Assembly (NCBI GenBank): GCA_023423655.1
Contig: JAFAFE010000005.1
Span: forward strand, 1 to 64,000
Reading direction: 5' to 3'
Source of the DNA: Pseudomonadota bacterium
GTDB taxonomy: Bacteria; Pseudomonadota; Alphaproteobacteria; Sphingomonadales; Sphingomonadaceae
DNA: 64,000 bases
In this document: piece after piece, positions 38,501 through 46,534 of the stretch
Layout of the letters: each line of letters opens with the position of its first letter
Numbering within the stretch: position 1 is the stretch's first letter
Made by a program: the position numbers and the translations under genes
The notes under the pieces: model-generated
Told to the model about the DNA's origin: nothing
Seen by the model: the letters and a program-made list of their open reading frames with translations, nothing else
Databases searched by the model: none

Positions 38501-39118
38501 AGCATTGGCGATGTTGGTGCCCTCAAGCAGGGCTTGTTCTCGCCCACGCTCCCAAGGTTTGCCGGCAATCGCCTGATAGGCCTCTCTAAAGGCACTGAAG
38601 ACATTTCGGCTGTCGAGATCGCGTTCGAATTGGGCGATGTGAGCCTGCTTGCCATAGTAGCCGCACGCTTCATCAAAGACCTTTTGGAAGACCGACAACA
38701 GCGCATCGATCTGGTCCTTGGAAATAACATCGGCCTTCTGGTCGATGTTGAACAGGATGCTCCTCGACGGGATTGAAACTGCACGCTTCAGGTCGGCTGA
38801 GAGGATTTCGTTATCCGCGCATTTGTCCTTGAACAGCTCATAGGCCGTTGCTCCGTCGACCTTGCGGTTCTCAAGCACCATCGCCAGCATTTTGAGAAGG
38901 TGCGACTTACCGGAACCGAAAAAGCCAGAGATCCAGACGCCATTGGCGGCTATGTAGTTTTTGTAGGCGTCGAGAAACTTCTCGATCTGCTTCTCGATCT
39001 CGTTGGTAAGAACATATTCTTCGAGCTCAATCCGCAGGCTCGCGTCATCGTCTGCCTTGATGACCCCTTCAATTGGACGGTCGACGGGTTTTTCGAATAT
39101 GTCGCGCAAAATGGTCAT
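35549..39118 (-). CDS. brxC: BREX protein BrxC (P-loop ATPase)
   Basis: Predicted 1189 aa protein, near the standard BrxC/PglY length of about 1200. Walker A is FFGSGKSHLL at about residues 64-74. Further conserved blocks follow (LNFFVDEVGQYIADN, RAWIIVTAQQDMN), then a long helical region and a Pro-rich stretch near the C-terminus (TPTAPPAPPANEP). BrxC is an AAA+ ATPase of the BREX core. It starts 9 bases after brxB with GAGGGG upstream of ATG 39118. Confidence 0.94.
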   Translation of the reverse strand: MTILRDIFEKPVDRPIEGVIKADDDASLRIELEEYVLTNEIEKQIEKFLDAYKNYIAANGVWISGFFGSGKSHLLKMLAMVLENRKVDGATAYELFKDKCADNEILSADLKRAVSIPSRSILFNIDQKADVISKDQIDALLSVFQKVFDEACGYYGKQAHIAQFERDLDSRNVFSAFREAYQAIAGKPWERGREQALLEGTNIANAYAKATGTDASEAAGILNKYRSDYKVSIEDFADKVKAYIDAQAKDFRLNFFVDEVGQYIADNVKLMTNLQTIAESLNTKCRGRAWIIVTAQQDMNAVIGDMNERQENDFSKIQARFANRMPLNSADVAEVIQKRLLKKTELGVESLSDLYRRESNNMRTLFDFTDGSIHLKNFEDRDHFIHSYPFIPYQYPLFQMAIQGLSQHNAFEGRHSSVGERSMLGVFQEVAIHLAELELGQIATFDLMFEGIRTALKSSVQQSIQIAERNLGDEFATRILKALFLVKYVNPFKPTARNIAILMREKFDEDETALKRQVEAALSLLEQNTYIQRNGDLFEFLTDEEKDVEQEIKNVDVDATEVARELEALIFDGVIKDRKIRHDGAAHDYSFARKLDDRLQARDYELSINVVTPFHEHSGNAEALRMGSMSNDELVILLKADDRFARDLVMYKQTEKYVRQTRATAPQASIERIISDKGQQNANRYRDLSTRARTLVAEAQLFVRGEELDLRGEDPQARVRRAFQMLVDKVYTNLPMLRGATYAETDIGRYLRQTNDGALISGASNLTEAEQEILNFAQGNVRTGVRTSVKAIVEKFEVKPYGWPNAAILCTVASLFAHGKLDARSDGAPLEGDALEKALKNAHALANIVLDLQVEFTANQVRTLREFLAEMFDSQPVASEAKALGKETGEAITKLLAELVALEAQLQDYPFLAAITPVIGKLREVESKAYGWYFTDLPRQADALLDAKEQVIDPIRRFMGGAQRKIYDEARNFLAEQVTNLSYTGSTQAETIRSVLADPLCYKGNAIQQVKSELDKLRASVDALLVQERDSALKGLAELKAKIEAVPEFKQLDAAAKAGILSECEAAETSVRNAKLVAMIRERTANFRSETYPALLGKVARLATPTAPPAPPANEPHQSEESAVQETPAGGITPQPVPPPSPVEYVSTANLKVSFASPYLASEADVETYLQSYRETLLAEIRSGKRITV

Positions 39119-39127
39119 ATCAGCCCC

Positions 39128-39739
39128 TCAGACCTCGTAATTGAAGATGTTGAAAGCACGATAATATTTGTCGTCGTGCAGAATTCCGAAAAGATCCAGC
39201 GAGGCCCCGCTGGCCAAGGCGTGCGTGTAGTTTCCAGGGAAAAACATCAGCGTTGGCTTATCCTTGGCCGTACTTTGGAGGTTGTTCAGCACGTTATGCG
39301 AACGGATATAGGGGAAGACCTCACCCACGCCGGACAGGAGGAGGACGTCAAACGATTGGCTTGCAAGCCTCTTGCCGATTTCGGGGATGAGGTGCGTCTC
39401 AGGATCAAGGACGTTCTGCAAAAGCTCCTGTAGCTCGTCCTTTGTGACACCCGGCTCGGCAGCGATCAGCTCATCCCAGATCCCGCGCTCGCGCAGGATT
39501 TCGATCGCCAGATCATAGAGATTGATATCCAGCACCGTGACGCCGCGATTGGCGAGCTGTCTTACCAGCTGGCCCCGCACCTGTTCCATGTCCACAGCGT
39601 CGCTGGCCGGGAAAGGGCAGATGAAGAAAGGAACTTCGTTCCCCAGTCCCAGCTTTCTGAGAAAGCGCTGGCTCGAAACGACTTCCAGCAAATGGTCCTG
39701 ACGCTCTCGGGGCGTCATCGTGTTTGTATCTCTTGTCAT
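39128..39739 (-). CDS. brxB: BREX protein BrxB (DUF1788)
   Basis: Predicted 203 aa protein with the DUF1788 pattern: VPFFICPFPASDAVDMEQV, VLDINLYDLAIEILRERGIW, VLLLSGVGEVFPYIRSHNVLNNLQ and LMFFPGNY. BrxB is a small core subunit of type I BREX; its biochemical role is unsettled. Its start codon overlaps the brxA stop by one base (TGATG). Confidence 0.93.
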   Translation of the reverse strand: MTRDTNTMTPRERQDHLLEVVSSQRFLRKLGLGNEVPFFICPFPASDAVDMEQVRGQLVRQLANRGVTVLDINLYDLAIEILRERGIWDELIAAEPGVTKDELQELLQNVLDPETHLIPEIGKRLASQSFDVLLLSGVGEVFPYIRSHNVLNNLQSTAKDKPTLMFFPGNYTHALASGASLDLFGILHDDKYYRAFNIFNYEV

Positions 39740-40362
39740 CAGGCACCCCTTTGCCTGCCGAGCTCTGCGCCCGGGAAATATCGCAGTTCATGCGGGTAGG
39801 ATTGCGCCATCAGAGCCATGAAGCTCGGCGAGAGCAGCGCCCGACAAATATGATCCTCCTGGTTAACGATCCCCGCTTCTCTCATGAGCCTAAACAGGAT
39901 CTGACGCAGTTTTTCACGGGTCGATGTGCTGATGGCTTCGAGCTCGGGCTCCCATTCGGCCTTGGCTGCATAGAAGGTGTCGAAATCATCGTAGGTGAGA
40001 TGAGTGCGAAAGCTCAGGAAACGCTCGGACAGGAGTTCGACCGCGAATTCGCCGATGAACCGATAGCCCCTGCACAGAGCCAGCCAGAGAACCGACAGCT
40101 GATCCGCGTAATCGCCATGGCAAAGCAGATCGATTTCATGCGCCTTGAGGACCTCAAGGCGGTTGGCGATCTCCCGGACAGAGCGAGTTACCGACGATTG
40201 CTTGCGGAATGGTATGACGCCCTGCTCGCCCGCAGCTTTCTTGACCGCAGTCCAGTCGCCGAGTTCTTGATAGAGACGCGCGATGGCAACACTCTCGTTC
40301 AGGAAGAGACCTCCCGTACCAAAAGACATCCGATATTTTGAGCTGCTCGTCTTTCGGATCAT
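39739..40362 (-). CDS. brxA: BREX protein BrxA (DUF1819)
   Basis: Predicted 207 aa protein with the DUF1819/BrxA pattern (YRMSFGTGGLFLNESVAIARLY, SSVTRSVREIANRLEVL, FIGEFAVELLSERFLSF). BrxA is a small DNA-binding core subunit of type I BREX. It is the first structural gene of the island. It overlaps brxR by 4 bases (ATGA), which couples the operon to its regulator. Confidence 0.93.
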   Translation of the reverse strand: MIRKTSSSKYRMSFGTGGLFLNESVAIARLYQELGDWTAVKKAAGEQGVIPFRKQSSVTRSVREIANRLEVLKAHEIDLLCHGDYADQLSVLWLALCRGYRFIGEFAVELLSERFLSFRTHLTYDDFDTFYAAKAEWEPELEAISTSTREKLRQILFRLMREAGIVNQEDHICRALLSPSFMALMAQSYPHELRYFPGAELGRQRGA

Positions 40363-41231
40363 CGGTTGGCTCCCCCCGCGTTCTGAGCCACCACCTGGTC
40401 CGCGTTCAAAAGAACAATTTGCTGATCTTGAGGTCGCCGAGCCGACGGATCCGTGTCGAGCCCAAGGCGCTTTAGTGCGTAGTAGAGGAGCGCGCGCTTG
40501 ACCGGAATCGTCGCCCTGCCCCGATCCATGGCGTAATCGAGTTCGATTGCCTTTCGTTGACCAACGCTAAGATCGGGGTGGGGGGCGATGATAAGGTCAA
40601 CGTCGCAATGCCAATCGACATCTCGCGAAGCTGCGGCATCGAAAGCCTTGCTCGCCCGCGTTTCACCGATGCGGGACAGGACGAAGTCCTTAAACTCACC
40701 GCTACGGACGCAGTGTGCTCGGGCGTGCCATCTGAACCCGTCAAAGACCAAGACATGCGGCGCAATCCAGCGCCAAGACGGATCCGGCGAGGACATCGAT
40801 TGATAGAGGACCTCGAGTGCTTCCTTGCGCTTTATCGCGGTCACGACCGCTCTGAGGACAGGTGCAGACACACCGCGGGCAGGTGTTGGCGCGCAAGCAA
40901 ACCCCGGAACGCTGCCGATCCAGGCATCGTCAGGAGTAATGATCCCGTCAGCTATCGACCGGATCTGAGTGAGATACCGCTCGGCGTCAGGCTTATGGAA
41001 GATTGGTTTGAAGGAAGAGCTTCGCACATAGGTCCGTGCGCTTTTGTCGTAGACCATGTTGGTCTCGGCCAGACCCAGATATCTGTTGAGATCGGCTGAC
41101 GCCTGATTGATCGAAACCCCGAATGTCTCGACGATGTCGCTTCGGTTTACGTGGCCTTCCCAGAACAACCGGAATTCGATGAATTCCAGCCTGCTCTCGA
41201 CCCCTCTTCGTAATCCTGATTCGCCGTCCAT
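40359..41231 (-). CDS. brxR: WYL-domain transcriptional regulator of the BREX island (BrxR-like)
   Basis: Predicted 290 aa protein with an N-terminal winged HTH (FRLFWEGHVNRSDIVETFGV...QASADLNRYL) and a WYL ligand-sensing domain (ALEVLYQSM, WRWIAPHVLVFDGFRWHARA). A C-terminal WCX-like region follows. BrxR proteins repress their own BREX operons and have been described as dimeric WYL regulators. ATG 41231 (MDGESGLRRG) with GGGGG upstream is preferred to the in-frame upstream start at 41282. It is the promoter-proximal gene of the BREX operon. Confidence 0.85.
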   Translation of the reverse strand: MDGESGLRRGVESRLEFIEFRLFWEGHVNRSDIVETFGVSINQASADLNRYLGLAETNMVYDKSARTYVRSSSFKPIFHKPDAERYLTQIRSIADGIITPDDAWIGSVPGFACAPTPARGVSAPVLRAVVTAIKRKEALEVLYQSMSSPDPSWRWIAPHVLVFDGFRWHARAHCVRSGEFKDFVLSRIGETRASKAFDAAASRDVDWHCDVDLIIAPHPDLSVGQRKAIELDYAMDRGRATIPVKRALLYYALKRLGLDTDPSARRPQDQQIVLLNADQVVAQNAGGANR

Positions 41232-41315
41232 GCCCCGTAACCCCCACAAAAGCTGGACTGACCAGTTTCTGTATGGGCACACCTACTGGACGGATGTGAT
41301 GAATGCAATGCGAAT
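41232..41315 (-). promoter_or_regulatory. Probable BREX promoter region
   Basis: An 84 bp gap lies between the small HTH gene and brxR on the same strand. It is the only sizeable gap upstream of the compact brxR-brxL operon. No operator repeat is clear by eye; BrxR would be expected to bind here. Confidence 0.3.
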
Positions 41316-41534
41316 CTAATCCGCCAACAAGTCAACACGATCCAAGCGCGTAGACGCAACTCCCTCTGTAGACGCGAGAAAATTAAGGACACGTTGCGTT
41401 GTCTTGCGCCTCGGTCGACGCCCTTCGCGCAGATCCTGCACGAAACGAGGGTCCCCGACGGCCTGCCTACCAAACATGCTGGCCTTCGTACCGCTTCGCG
41501 CCAAATAGCCCTCGATCTGGTCCAGAAGCTCCAT
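41316..41534 (-). CDS. Small putative DNA-binding protein divergent from the S24 repressor
   Basis: Predicted 72 aa protein (MELLDQIEGYLARSGTKASM) with a helix-rich composition and a basic stretch (REGRRPRRKTTQRVLNFL) like a minimal XRE-type HTH. I know similar small proteins from sphingomonad conjugative elements but no function. It is transcribed divergently from the S24 repressor across a 106 bp gap with strong palindromes, a Cro/CI-like arrangement. Counter-regulation of the repressor is inference from this arrangement. Confidence 0.55.
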   Translation of the reverse strand: MELLDQIEGYLARSGTKASMFGRQAVGDPRFVQDLREGRRPRRKTTQRVLNFLASTEGVASTRLDRVDLLAD

Positions 41535-41580
41535 CGCCTTCGACTCGCTTTCCGCTTGTGTTCTTGGTATGTTCTTATTA

Positions 41581-41617
41581 GGAAGACTTCCTAGAGTCTA
41601 GGATCGAATTTCCTAGA
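41581..41617. promoter_or_regulatory. Operator cluster for the S24 repressor
   Basis: Nested palindromes fill the divergent gap: GGAAG-A-CTTCC (41581-41591), CCTAGA-G-TCTAGG (41590-41602) and TCTAGG-N9-CCTAGA (41597-41617). The TCTAGG/CCTAGA pair recurs ahead of the transfer operon at 2373-2394. The position, 24 bases before the repressor start, fits autoregulation. Confidence 0.55.
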
Positions 41618-41640
41618 CGGATGCGATAGGACCCGCAGCG

Positions 41641-42285
41641 ATGGAAGATGCACGCAAAGCCCTGGATGATCTGATCCAGCAACGAGGATGTAATTACTCC
41701 TCGATCTCCCGCCTTCTTGGACGCAACGCGGCCTACATCCAGCAATACATCCGTCGCGGCAGTCCCCGGCAACTGGACGAGCAGGACCGCTCCGTGCTCG
41801 CCCGCTTCTTCGGAGTAGACGAGAAGATCCTCGGTGCGCCCGAGCGGCGATCTGGCCCGGTCGTCGAACTGGTCCATGTCCCGGTTCTTGATGTCGAAGC
41901 CTCGGCAGGGCACGGCGCTTTGGCCGAAATGGAATCCAGATGCGCCCAGTTCGGGTTCGACGAGAAGTGGCTGCGCCGTCTGACCGCAAGCAAGGCGACG
42001 AGCCTTTCGATCATCGCCGTGCACGGGGATTCGATGGAGCCAACGCTGCATGACGGCGATGAAGTCATGGTCGATCTCAACGATGGACAGTCGCGGCTGC
42101 GCGAGGGGATCTATGTGCTGCGCATGGACGACATGCTCAGCGTCAAGCGGGTCGCAATCGAGCCGCAAGGCAAGCGGGTCTCGGTGCTCAGCGACAATCC
42201 GGCCTATCCCAGTTGGCGCGGACTGGAGAAGCGGACGATCAATATTGTCGGCCGCGTGCTTTGGTTCGGCCGCGCGCTTCGCTAG
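41641..42285 (+). CDS. XRE-type repressor with S24 (LexA/CI-like) self-cleavage domain
   Basis: Predicted 214 aa protein. The N-terminal HTH is CNYSSISRLLGRNAAYIQQY (about residues 17-36). The C-terminal S24 peptidase domain has the nucleophile in HGDSMEPT (Ser131) and the general base Lys169 (SVKRV). Ala89-Gly90 is in the right place to be the autocleavage bond. Such repressors lose activity after DNA damage when RecA stimulates self-cleavage. On SXT-like elements and phages they release transfer or lytic genes. A shared palindrome suggests that it controls itself and perhaps the transfer operon. Confidence 0.85.
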   Translation: MEDARKALDDLIQQRGCNYSSISRLLGRNAAYIQQYIRRGSPRQLDEQDRSVLARFFGVDEKILGAPERRSGPVVELVHVPVLDVEASAGHGALAEMESRCAQFGFDEKWLRRLTASKATSLSIIAVHGDSMEPTLHDGDEVMVDLNDGQSRLREGIYVLRMDDMLSVKRVAIEPQGKRVSVLSDNPAYPSWRGLEKRTINIVGRVLWFGRALR

Positions 42286-42296
42286 GTAGCTCGCCA

Positions 42297-42722
42297 ATGC
42301 TTGCCCTCCTTGCTGCCTCGATCGTCGCTGCCGGCCAGACCTTTACCTGCACACCCACGCATGTCTGGGATGGCGACGGGCCCATATGGTGCGCCGAAGG
42401 CCCCCATGTCCGCATCGCCGGGATCGCCGCGCGCGAAATGGACGGAACATGCCGAACCAACCAGCCCTGCCCCGACGCGTCGGCTATCGAAGCGCGCGAC
42501 GCGCTCGTCGATCTTCTTGGCGGCCCTCGCGGGACCATCTCGACAGGGCACGTGGTGGTTCGTGGACCGAGATTGACGTGCCGGTCGGAAGGTTTGGCAG
42601 GCGGCAACCGGACGGCTGCCTGGTGCCGATTGCCGAGCGGAGCCGATCTCTCCTGCTCGATGATCCAGACACGCACAGTGCTGCGTTGGGATCGCTACTG
42701 GAAAGGGCCTGCATGCCGCTAG
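42297..42722 (+). CDS. Thermonuclease-like (SNase-fold) secreted protein
   Basis: Predicted 141 aa protein. It has a short signal peptide (MLALLAASIVAAGQ) and an SNase-like core (WDGDGPIWC, VRIAGIAAREMDG). The catalytic Arg and Glu positions of staphylococcal nuclease are plausible in VRIAGIAARE. It contains six cysteines, suggesting disulfides outside the cytoplasm. It follows the S24 repressor by 11 bases and overlaps the next gene. A role in degrading periplasmic DNA or aiding transfer is speculation. Confidence 0.65.
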   Translation: MLALLAASIVAAGQTFTCTPTHVWDGDGPIWCAEGPHVRIAGIAAREMDGTCRTNQPCPDASAIEARDALVDLLGGPRGTISTGHVVVRGPRLTCRSEGLAGGNRTAAWCRLPSGADLSCSMIQTRTVLRWDRYWKGPACR

Positions 42723-43021
42723 GCCCGGAACTCTGTCTGACAGGCCGTCTTGCCAAAGGCCCCTTCGGACTTGAACTGCATTCGGGCGGCGGGGTGTGGG
42801 AGCTCGACACCGGACGTAGAGCACGCCGGTTGCTCGGACGCGAAGTGGAAGTCTGCGGACGCCGCGCCGGGTTCAACGAGCTCATCTGCGATCAGATCTG
42901 GCCAGCAGGACAACCCCGCCCTCCTCGTTCCAAATTCAATATTGAACTTTTCCTGGCGGGCAGTGTCGTGGGCTACGGTTTGATCGCGTTCTTCCTCGGC
43001 CTTGTTGGACGTCTCGGCTGA
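42713..43021 (+). CDS. DUF5818-like protein with a C-terminal membrane helix
   Basis: Predicted 102 aa protein. The first 65 residues (LTGRLAKGPFGLELHSGGGV, RRARRLLGREVEVCGRRAGF) match what I recall of DUF5818, a small beta-rich family frequent in sphingomonad conjugative elements. One C-terminal helix (FLAGSVVGYGLIAFFLGLVG) anchors it in the membrane. It overlaps the SNase-like gene by 10 bases and the next gene by one. The function is unknown. Confidence 0.6.
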   Translation: MPLGPELCLTGRLAKGPFGLELHSGGGVWELDTGRRARRLLGREVEVCGRRAGFNELICDQIWPAGQPRPPRSKFNIELFLAGSVVGYGLIAFFLGLVGRLG

Positions 43022-43218
43022 TGCTGAGCGATTGGGAACTCTGGGCCTGTGCCAGCCAGGTCGTGAAGACCCATGGTGAGAATGCACCGCTTCATGTCGC
43101 CGAGCAGATCGGCGCGCTCGCGCTGGCACAGGACGAGGCGGGCATCGCCACCTGGAAAGCTATCGCCAAACGCGTGGCGGAGCTGATGGGGAAGGATCGC
43201 CCGACGCGCCTGCAATAA
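43021..43218 (+). CDS. DUF6961-like small protein
   Basis: Predicted 65 aa helical protein (MLSDWELWACASQVVKTHGE) matching my recollection of DUF6961, commonly found next to DUF5818 on these elements. Its start overlaps the previous stop by one base (TGATG). The function is unknown. Confidence 0.65.
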   Translation: MLSDWELWACASQVVKTHGENAPLHVAEQIGALALAQDEAGIATWKAIAKRVAELMGKDRPTRLQ

Positions 43219-43251
43219 GCCAGTATTACCTCAGCCACATCTCAATGTCGG

Positions 43252-43500
43252 TCAGCCCATCGGCGAGAGATCGCCTGGAAAGAGAGTGGGCTGAGAGCTC
43301 CTGCTGGCATTCCCCTCGCCTTCGATCTCCAAACCCTGCATCCGCTCGACCAGATGGCGCGCGAGATCGACACGAGCATTGCGCTGGGTTCGCGGGTCGT
43401 CAGCGCCGAGCCCGACCAGCGTTGCTTCGGACGCGATGGCAATCGCGACTTCGATATGCGTGAACAGGATTTCATCGGCGATTCGGGACATGTTCGCCAT
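43252..43500 (-). CDS. Small hypothetical protein next to the transposon insertion
   Basis: Predicted 82 aa protein starting MANMSRIADE at ATG 43498-43500, with an acidic, helical N-terminal half and a disordered tail (GNASRSSQPTLFPGDL). I recognise no domain. Its start lies 53 bases from the left end of the IS66-type transposon, so its natural promoter may have been separated or displaced by the insertion. Confidence 0.5.
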   Translation of the reverse strand: MANMSRIADEILFTHIEVAIAIASEATLVGLGADDPRTQRNARVDLARHLVERMQGLEIEGEGNASRSSQPTLFPGDLSPMG

Positions 43501-43545
43501 GAGAACAAAAACAGAACTAGCAGTCAACCGGTGCCATATGAACCC

Positions 43546-43553
43546 GTACGGAT
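43546..43553. repeat. Left target-site duplication (GTACGGAT)
   Basis: GTACGGAT directly abuts the left terminus of the transposon and is repeated exactly at 52100-52107 after the right terminus. Eight base pairs is the duplication length of the IS66 family. Confidence 0.9.
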
Positions 43554-43579
43554 GTAAGCGTCCGGTGGGGACCGTATTG
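43554..43579 (+). repeat. Left terminal inverted repeat of the IS66-type transposon
   Basis: Begins GTAAGCGTCCGG, identical for 12 bases to the inverted right end at 52088-52099. About 21 of the first 26 bases match. It starts 96 bases before tnpA. Confidence 0.88.
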
Positions 43580-43649
43580 TTGGTTGGGGGATGATTTGCG
43601 ATGAGGCTGGCGATTGGAGTCTCCTTATGGACTCCGAAAGGAGTTTGCT

Positions 43650-44108
43650 TTGCCAGCGGTCGAAATCATCACCCGAACGGAACGCCGTCGCAAATGGACA
43701 GAGCAGCAGCGCGAGCATATTCTCAAAGAATGCGAGCAACCGGGCGTGACCGTCAAATCGGTAGCACAACGGTTCGATATCAGCGAAAGCATTCTGTACT
43801 CCTGGCGTTCGGCGTACCGGCAGCGCGCAGCGATTGAGGCGCAGTCGCAGGCATTTGTGCATTTCGGCGAGATAACAAATGCAGGTGAGCCCGCACCCGC
43901 GATAGCATCGCCTGCCATTCCGAGCCGAACAGATCCCGTAAAGCCGCAGCCCTCAATGCCCACTCATGAAGCCGTGCTGCCTCATCCGGGCAACAGCCCC
44001 GGAGCGATCGCCATTCAGCTGGTGGATGGCACGCAGTTGAAAGTCGACAGCTTCGTCAACGAGCGTGCGTTGCTGCGCGTGCTCAAAGTGTTGCGGCAAA
44101 GCCAATGA
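43650..44108 (+). CDS. tnpA: IS66-family accessory protein TnpA
   Basis: Predicted 152 aa protein. The N-terminal HTH_23/IS3-like domain is RKWTEQQREHILKECEQPGV...VAQRFDISESILYSWR, followed by a Pro-rich middle. The C-terminal motif is AIAIQLVDGTQLKVDS, typical of IS66 TnpA (TnpA_REP-like). A TTG start at 43650 is preferred because AAGGAG lies 7 bases upstream; the frame is open to 43614. It overlaps tnpB by 4 bases (ATGA). TnpA is required with TnpB and TnpC for transposition. Confidence 0.85.
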   Translation: MPAVEIITRTERRRKWTEQQREHILKECEQPGVTVKSVAQRFDISESILYSWRSAYRQRAAIEAQSQAFVHFGEITNAGEPAPAIASPAIPSRTDPVKPQPSMPTHEAVLPHPGNSPGAIAIQLVDGTQLKVDSFVNERALLRVLKVLRQSQ

Positions 44109-44467
44109 TATCGCTTGCCCCAGGGACAAAGGTCTATCTCGCCGCACGTCCGGTATCGATGCGCAATAGCTTTGATGGTCTTGCGGCGCTGGCCAAGCAG
44201 GTGTTCGATACCGATCCCTATTGCGGGCACCTCTTCCTGTTCCGCTCGGTTAGAGGTTCCTACCTCAAGGCAATCTATTGGGACGGCAGCGGCATGTGTC
44301 TTTACGCCAAACGGCTAGAACGAGGCAGATTTGTATGGCCGCCAATGGTTGATGGCGGCGTCATTCTGACGCCTGCTCAGCTTGCAACGCTGATCGAAGG
44401 GATGGACTGGCGGCGAACGATTTCACCGCCACCACCACGCACCCCAAGGCAACTAGTACATAGCTGA
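44105..44467 (+). CDS. tnpB: IS66-family accessory protein TnpB
   Basis: Predicted 120 aa protein with the standard IS66 Orf2 pattern: TKVYLAARPVSMRNSFDGLA, FLFRSVRGSYLKAIYWDGSG and KRLERGRFVWPP. This is the TnpB of the IS66 family, not the RNA-guided TnpB nuclease of IS200/IS605. It is coupled to tnpA by overlap. The coding sequence appears complete. Confidence 0.92.
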   Translation: MISLAPGTKVYLAARPVSMRNSFDGLAALAKQVFDTDPYCGHLFLFRSVRGSYLKAIYWDGSGMCLYAKRLERGRFVWPPMVDGGVILTPAQLATLIEGMDWRRTISPPPPRTPRQLVHS

Positions 44468-44538
44468 ATCTCTGCAATTTTCTTCATAATATTAGATTAT
44501 ATTTCTTGTAATTTTTGGCGGATTTGGTAGGGTTTGGT

Positions 44539-46534
44539 ATGTCCTCGAAAGACGATCCTGCCAGCACCAATCAAGCCCTGATGGAGGCGCAAATTGCGGC
44601 CCTCCAGGCACAGCTGGCGGCGTCGGAAAAGGCGCGCGGTGAGGCTGAAAGCCGGGTTGTCCAAGCGGAGGCGCGAGCATCAACAGCAGAAGCCGAACTG
44701 CAGCGCGCTCTTAATACCATCAAGCTCAATGCGCTCAGCATCGAGAAGCTGAAGATACAGCTGGCGCGACTGAAACGCGAAAAGTTCGGCCAGTCGTCGG
44801 AACGCATGAACCAGATGATGGATCAGCTGGAACTCTCGCTGGAAGACCTCGAGGCCGAGCAAGGCTTCGAGCAGGCACGGGTAGAAGCCCTCGTCCCGGC
44901 GACAAAGGAAAAGAAAAAGCGCAAGCCGAAGCGCGAACCGCTTCCCAAGCATCTGCCGCGCAACGAGGTGCATCACGATGCGCCGGATGCCGATGGCTGT
45001 GCGTGTGGCGGCATCATGGGGCCGCTGGGCGAAGACGTGACCGAGATCCTCGAATATACGCCCGCCCAGTTTCATGTGGTCCGCCATGTGCGGCCCAAGC
45101 TTGCGTGCAAGTCCTGCGATCTCGCAAGCGCCGGCGCCCGCCACGGTCATTCCCGGCGGCCGTGCGGGTCCGAAGCTTCTGGCCCATGTGATTGTCTCGA
45201 AATTTGCCGACCATCTGCCGCTCTTTCGCCAGTCCAACATCTACAAGCGTTCGGGCGTCGATCTCAGCCGATCAACATTGGCGGATTGGGTGGGTCAGGT
45301 TAGCTGGCTGGTTGATCCTCTGGTTCAGGCGATCGCCAACCATGTGTTCGAAGCCGGCAAGCTTCACACCGATGATACCACCCTCAAGTTATTGGCGCCG
45401 GGTTCGGGCAAAACCAAGACCGCACGGCTCTGGGCTTATGTCCGTGATAATCGCAACTGGCATCAGGGTGATCCTCCCGCAGCGGTCTATTATTACAGCC
45501 CTGACCGCAAATCGGTGCATCCCGAGCAGCATTTGCGCAGCTTCAGCGGATTCCTGCAAGCCGATGCCTATGCCGGATATGAAAAGCTCTATGATCCTCA
45601 CCGAAGACAAGGCCGGATCATAGGGGTTGGTTGCTGGGCGCATGCGCGGCGCAAGCTGGTCGACATCGTCAAGGCAGACTCAAACTCGGTCGCGCGGCGC
45701 GGGGTTGCGCTCATCGCGAAGCTTTATGACATCGAGGACACGATCCGCGGTGCCGAACTTGATGTGCGTCGTGACGCGCGCAAGGCATCACGGGCCATTA
45801 TCGAGCAATTCTTCGCGTGGGCAATGTCGATAGTGAATGAGGTCAGCCGTCATTCGCCGCTTACGGGGGCATTGCAATATGTGCTGCAGCGCAAGGACGC
45901 CTTCCTGCGCTATACCGAAGACCCCACATTGGAGATCGACAATAACCGGGCGGAGAACAGCCTGCGTCCGGTCGCTCTCGGGCGTAAGAACTTCCTGTTC
46001 GCTGGCGCTGATAGCGGTGGCGAGCGCGCGGCGGCGATGTATTCGCTGATCGAAACAGCGCGGCTCAATGGCGTCGAACCCGAACATTGGCTCGCCGATG
46101 TGTTGCAGCGCCTTGCCGAAGGGCACAAGATCAATGCGATCAACGAGCTTTTGCCCTGGAACTGGAAACCGGAGGCCGATAAGTCCCAAGGGCGCGCTGG
46201 CATCGTGATCGGCAAGCTGCATCCCTTCAGCAATGGTGTGCATGAGGGGCGGCTTGAAACCCTGACGGTCAACGAACTGATCCGGGTGCTGGCGAATCTG
46301 GGGGACCGGCCGCTCTCGCAAGCTGCGGTGGTTGAGGCATTCGACGATGCCTCGTTGGCCAATGTGCCGTTCGGGCATATCCGCGAGATCGCTCTTGACC
46401 CGCAAGGCGACGATCAGTTGGTCGGCAGCGTTGATGATCCCGTCGATCGGAATAAACTGCACTTCACCTGTGAACCCCAACCTGATGGTAGCTATGATCT
46501 GATTTACTTGCGACGGCGGGCAGGGCTGGATTAG
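44539..46534 (+). pseudogene. tnpC: IS66-family transposase TnpC, frameshifted
   Basis: The first frame starts at ATG 44539 and encodes the N-terminal leucine-rich coiled coil (AQIAALQAQLAASEKARGEA) and the zinc-finger-like region (CACGGIMGPLGEDVTE...CKSC). At about 45115-45121 the family reading passes to the +1 frame (ISQAPAPATVIPGG...), which then runs intact through the DDE domain to 46534 (HTDDTTLKLL, ADAYAGYEKLYD, DNNRAENSLRP). The shift equals one extra or two missing bases after the codon for the last Cys. No slippery heptamer is evident, so this looks like damage rather than programmed frameshifting. The whole transposase would be about 665 aa. Confidence 0.85.

Noticed and set aside
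44105..44467. TnpB as an RNA-guided nuclease
   Set aside because: The protein is the 120 aa IS66 TnpB, unrelated to the IS200/IS605 TnpB nucleases that share the name.
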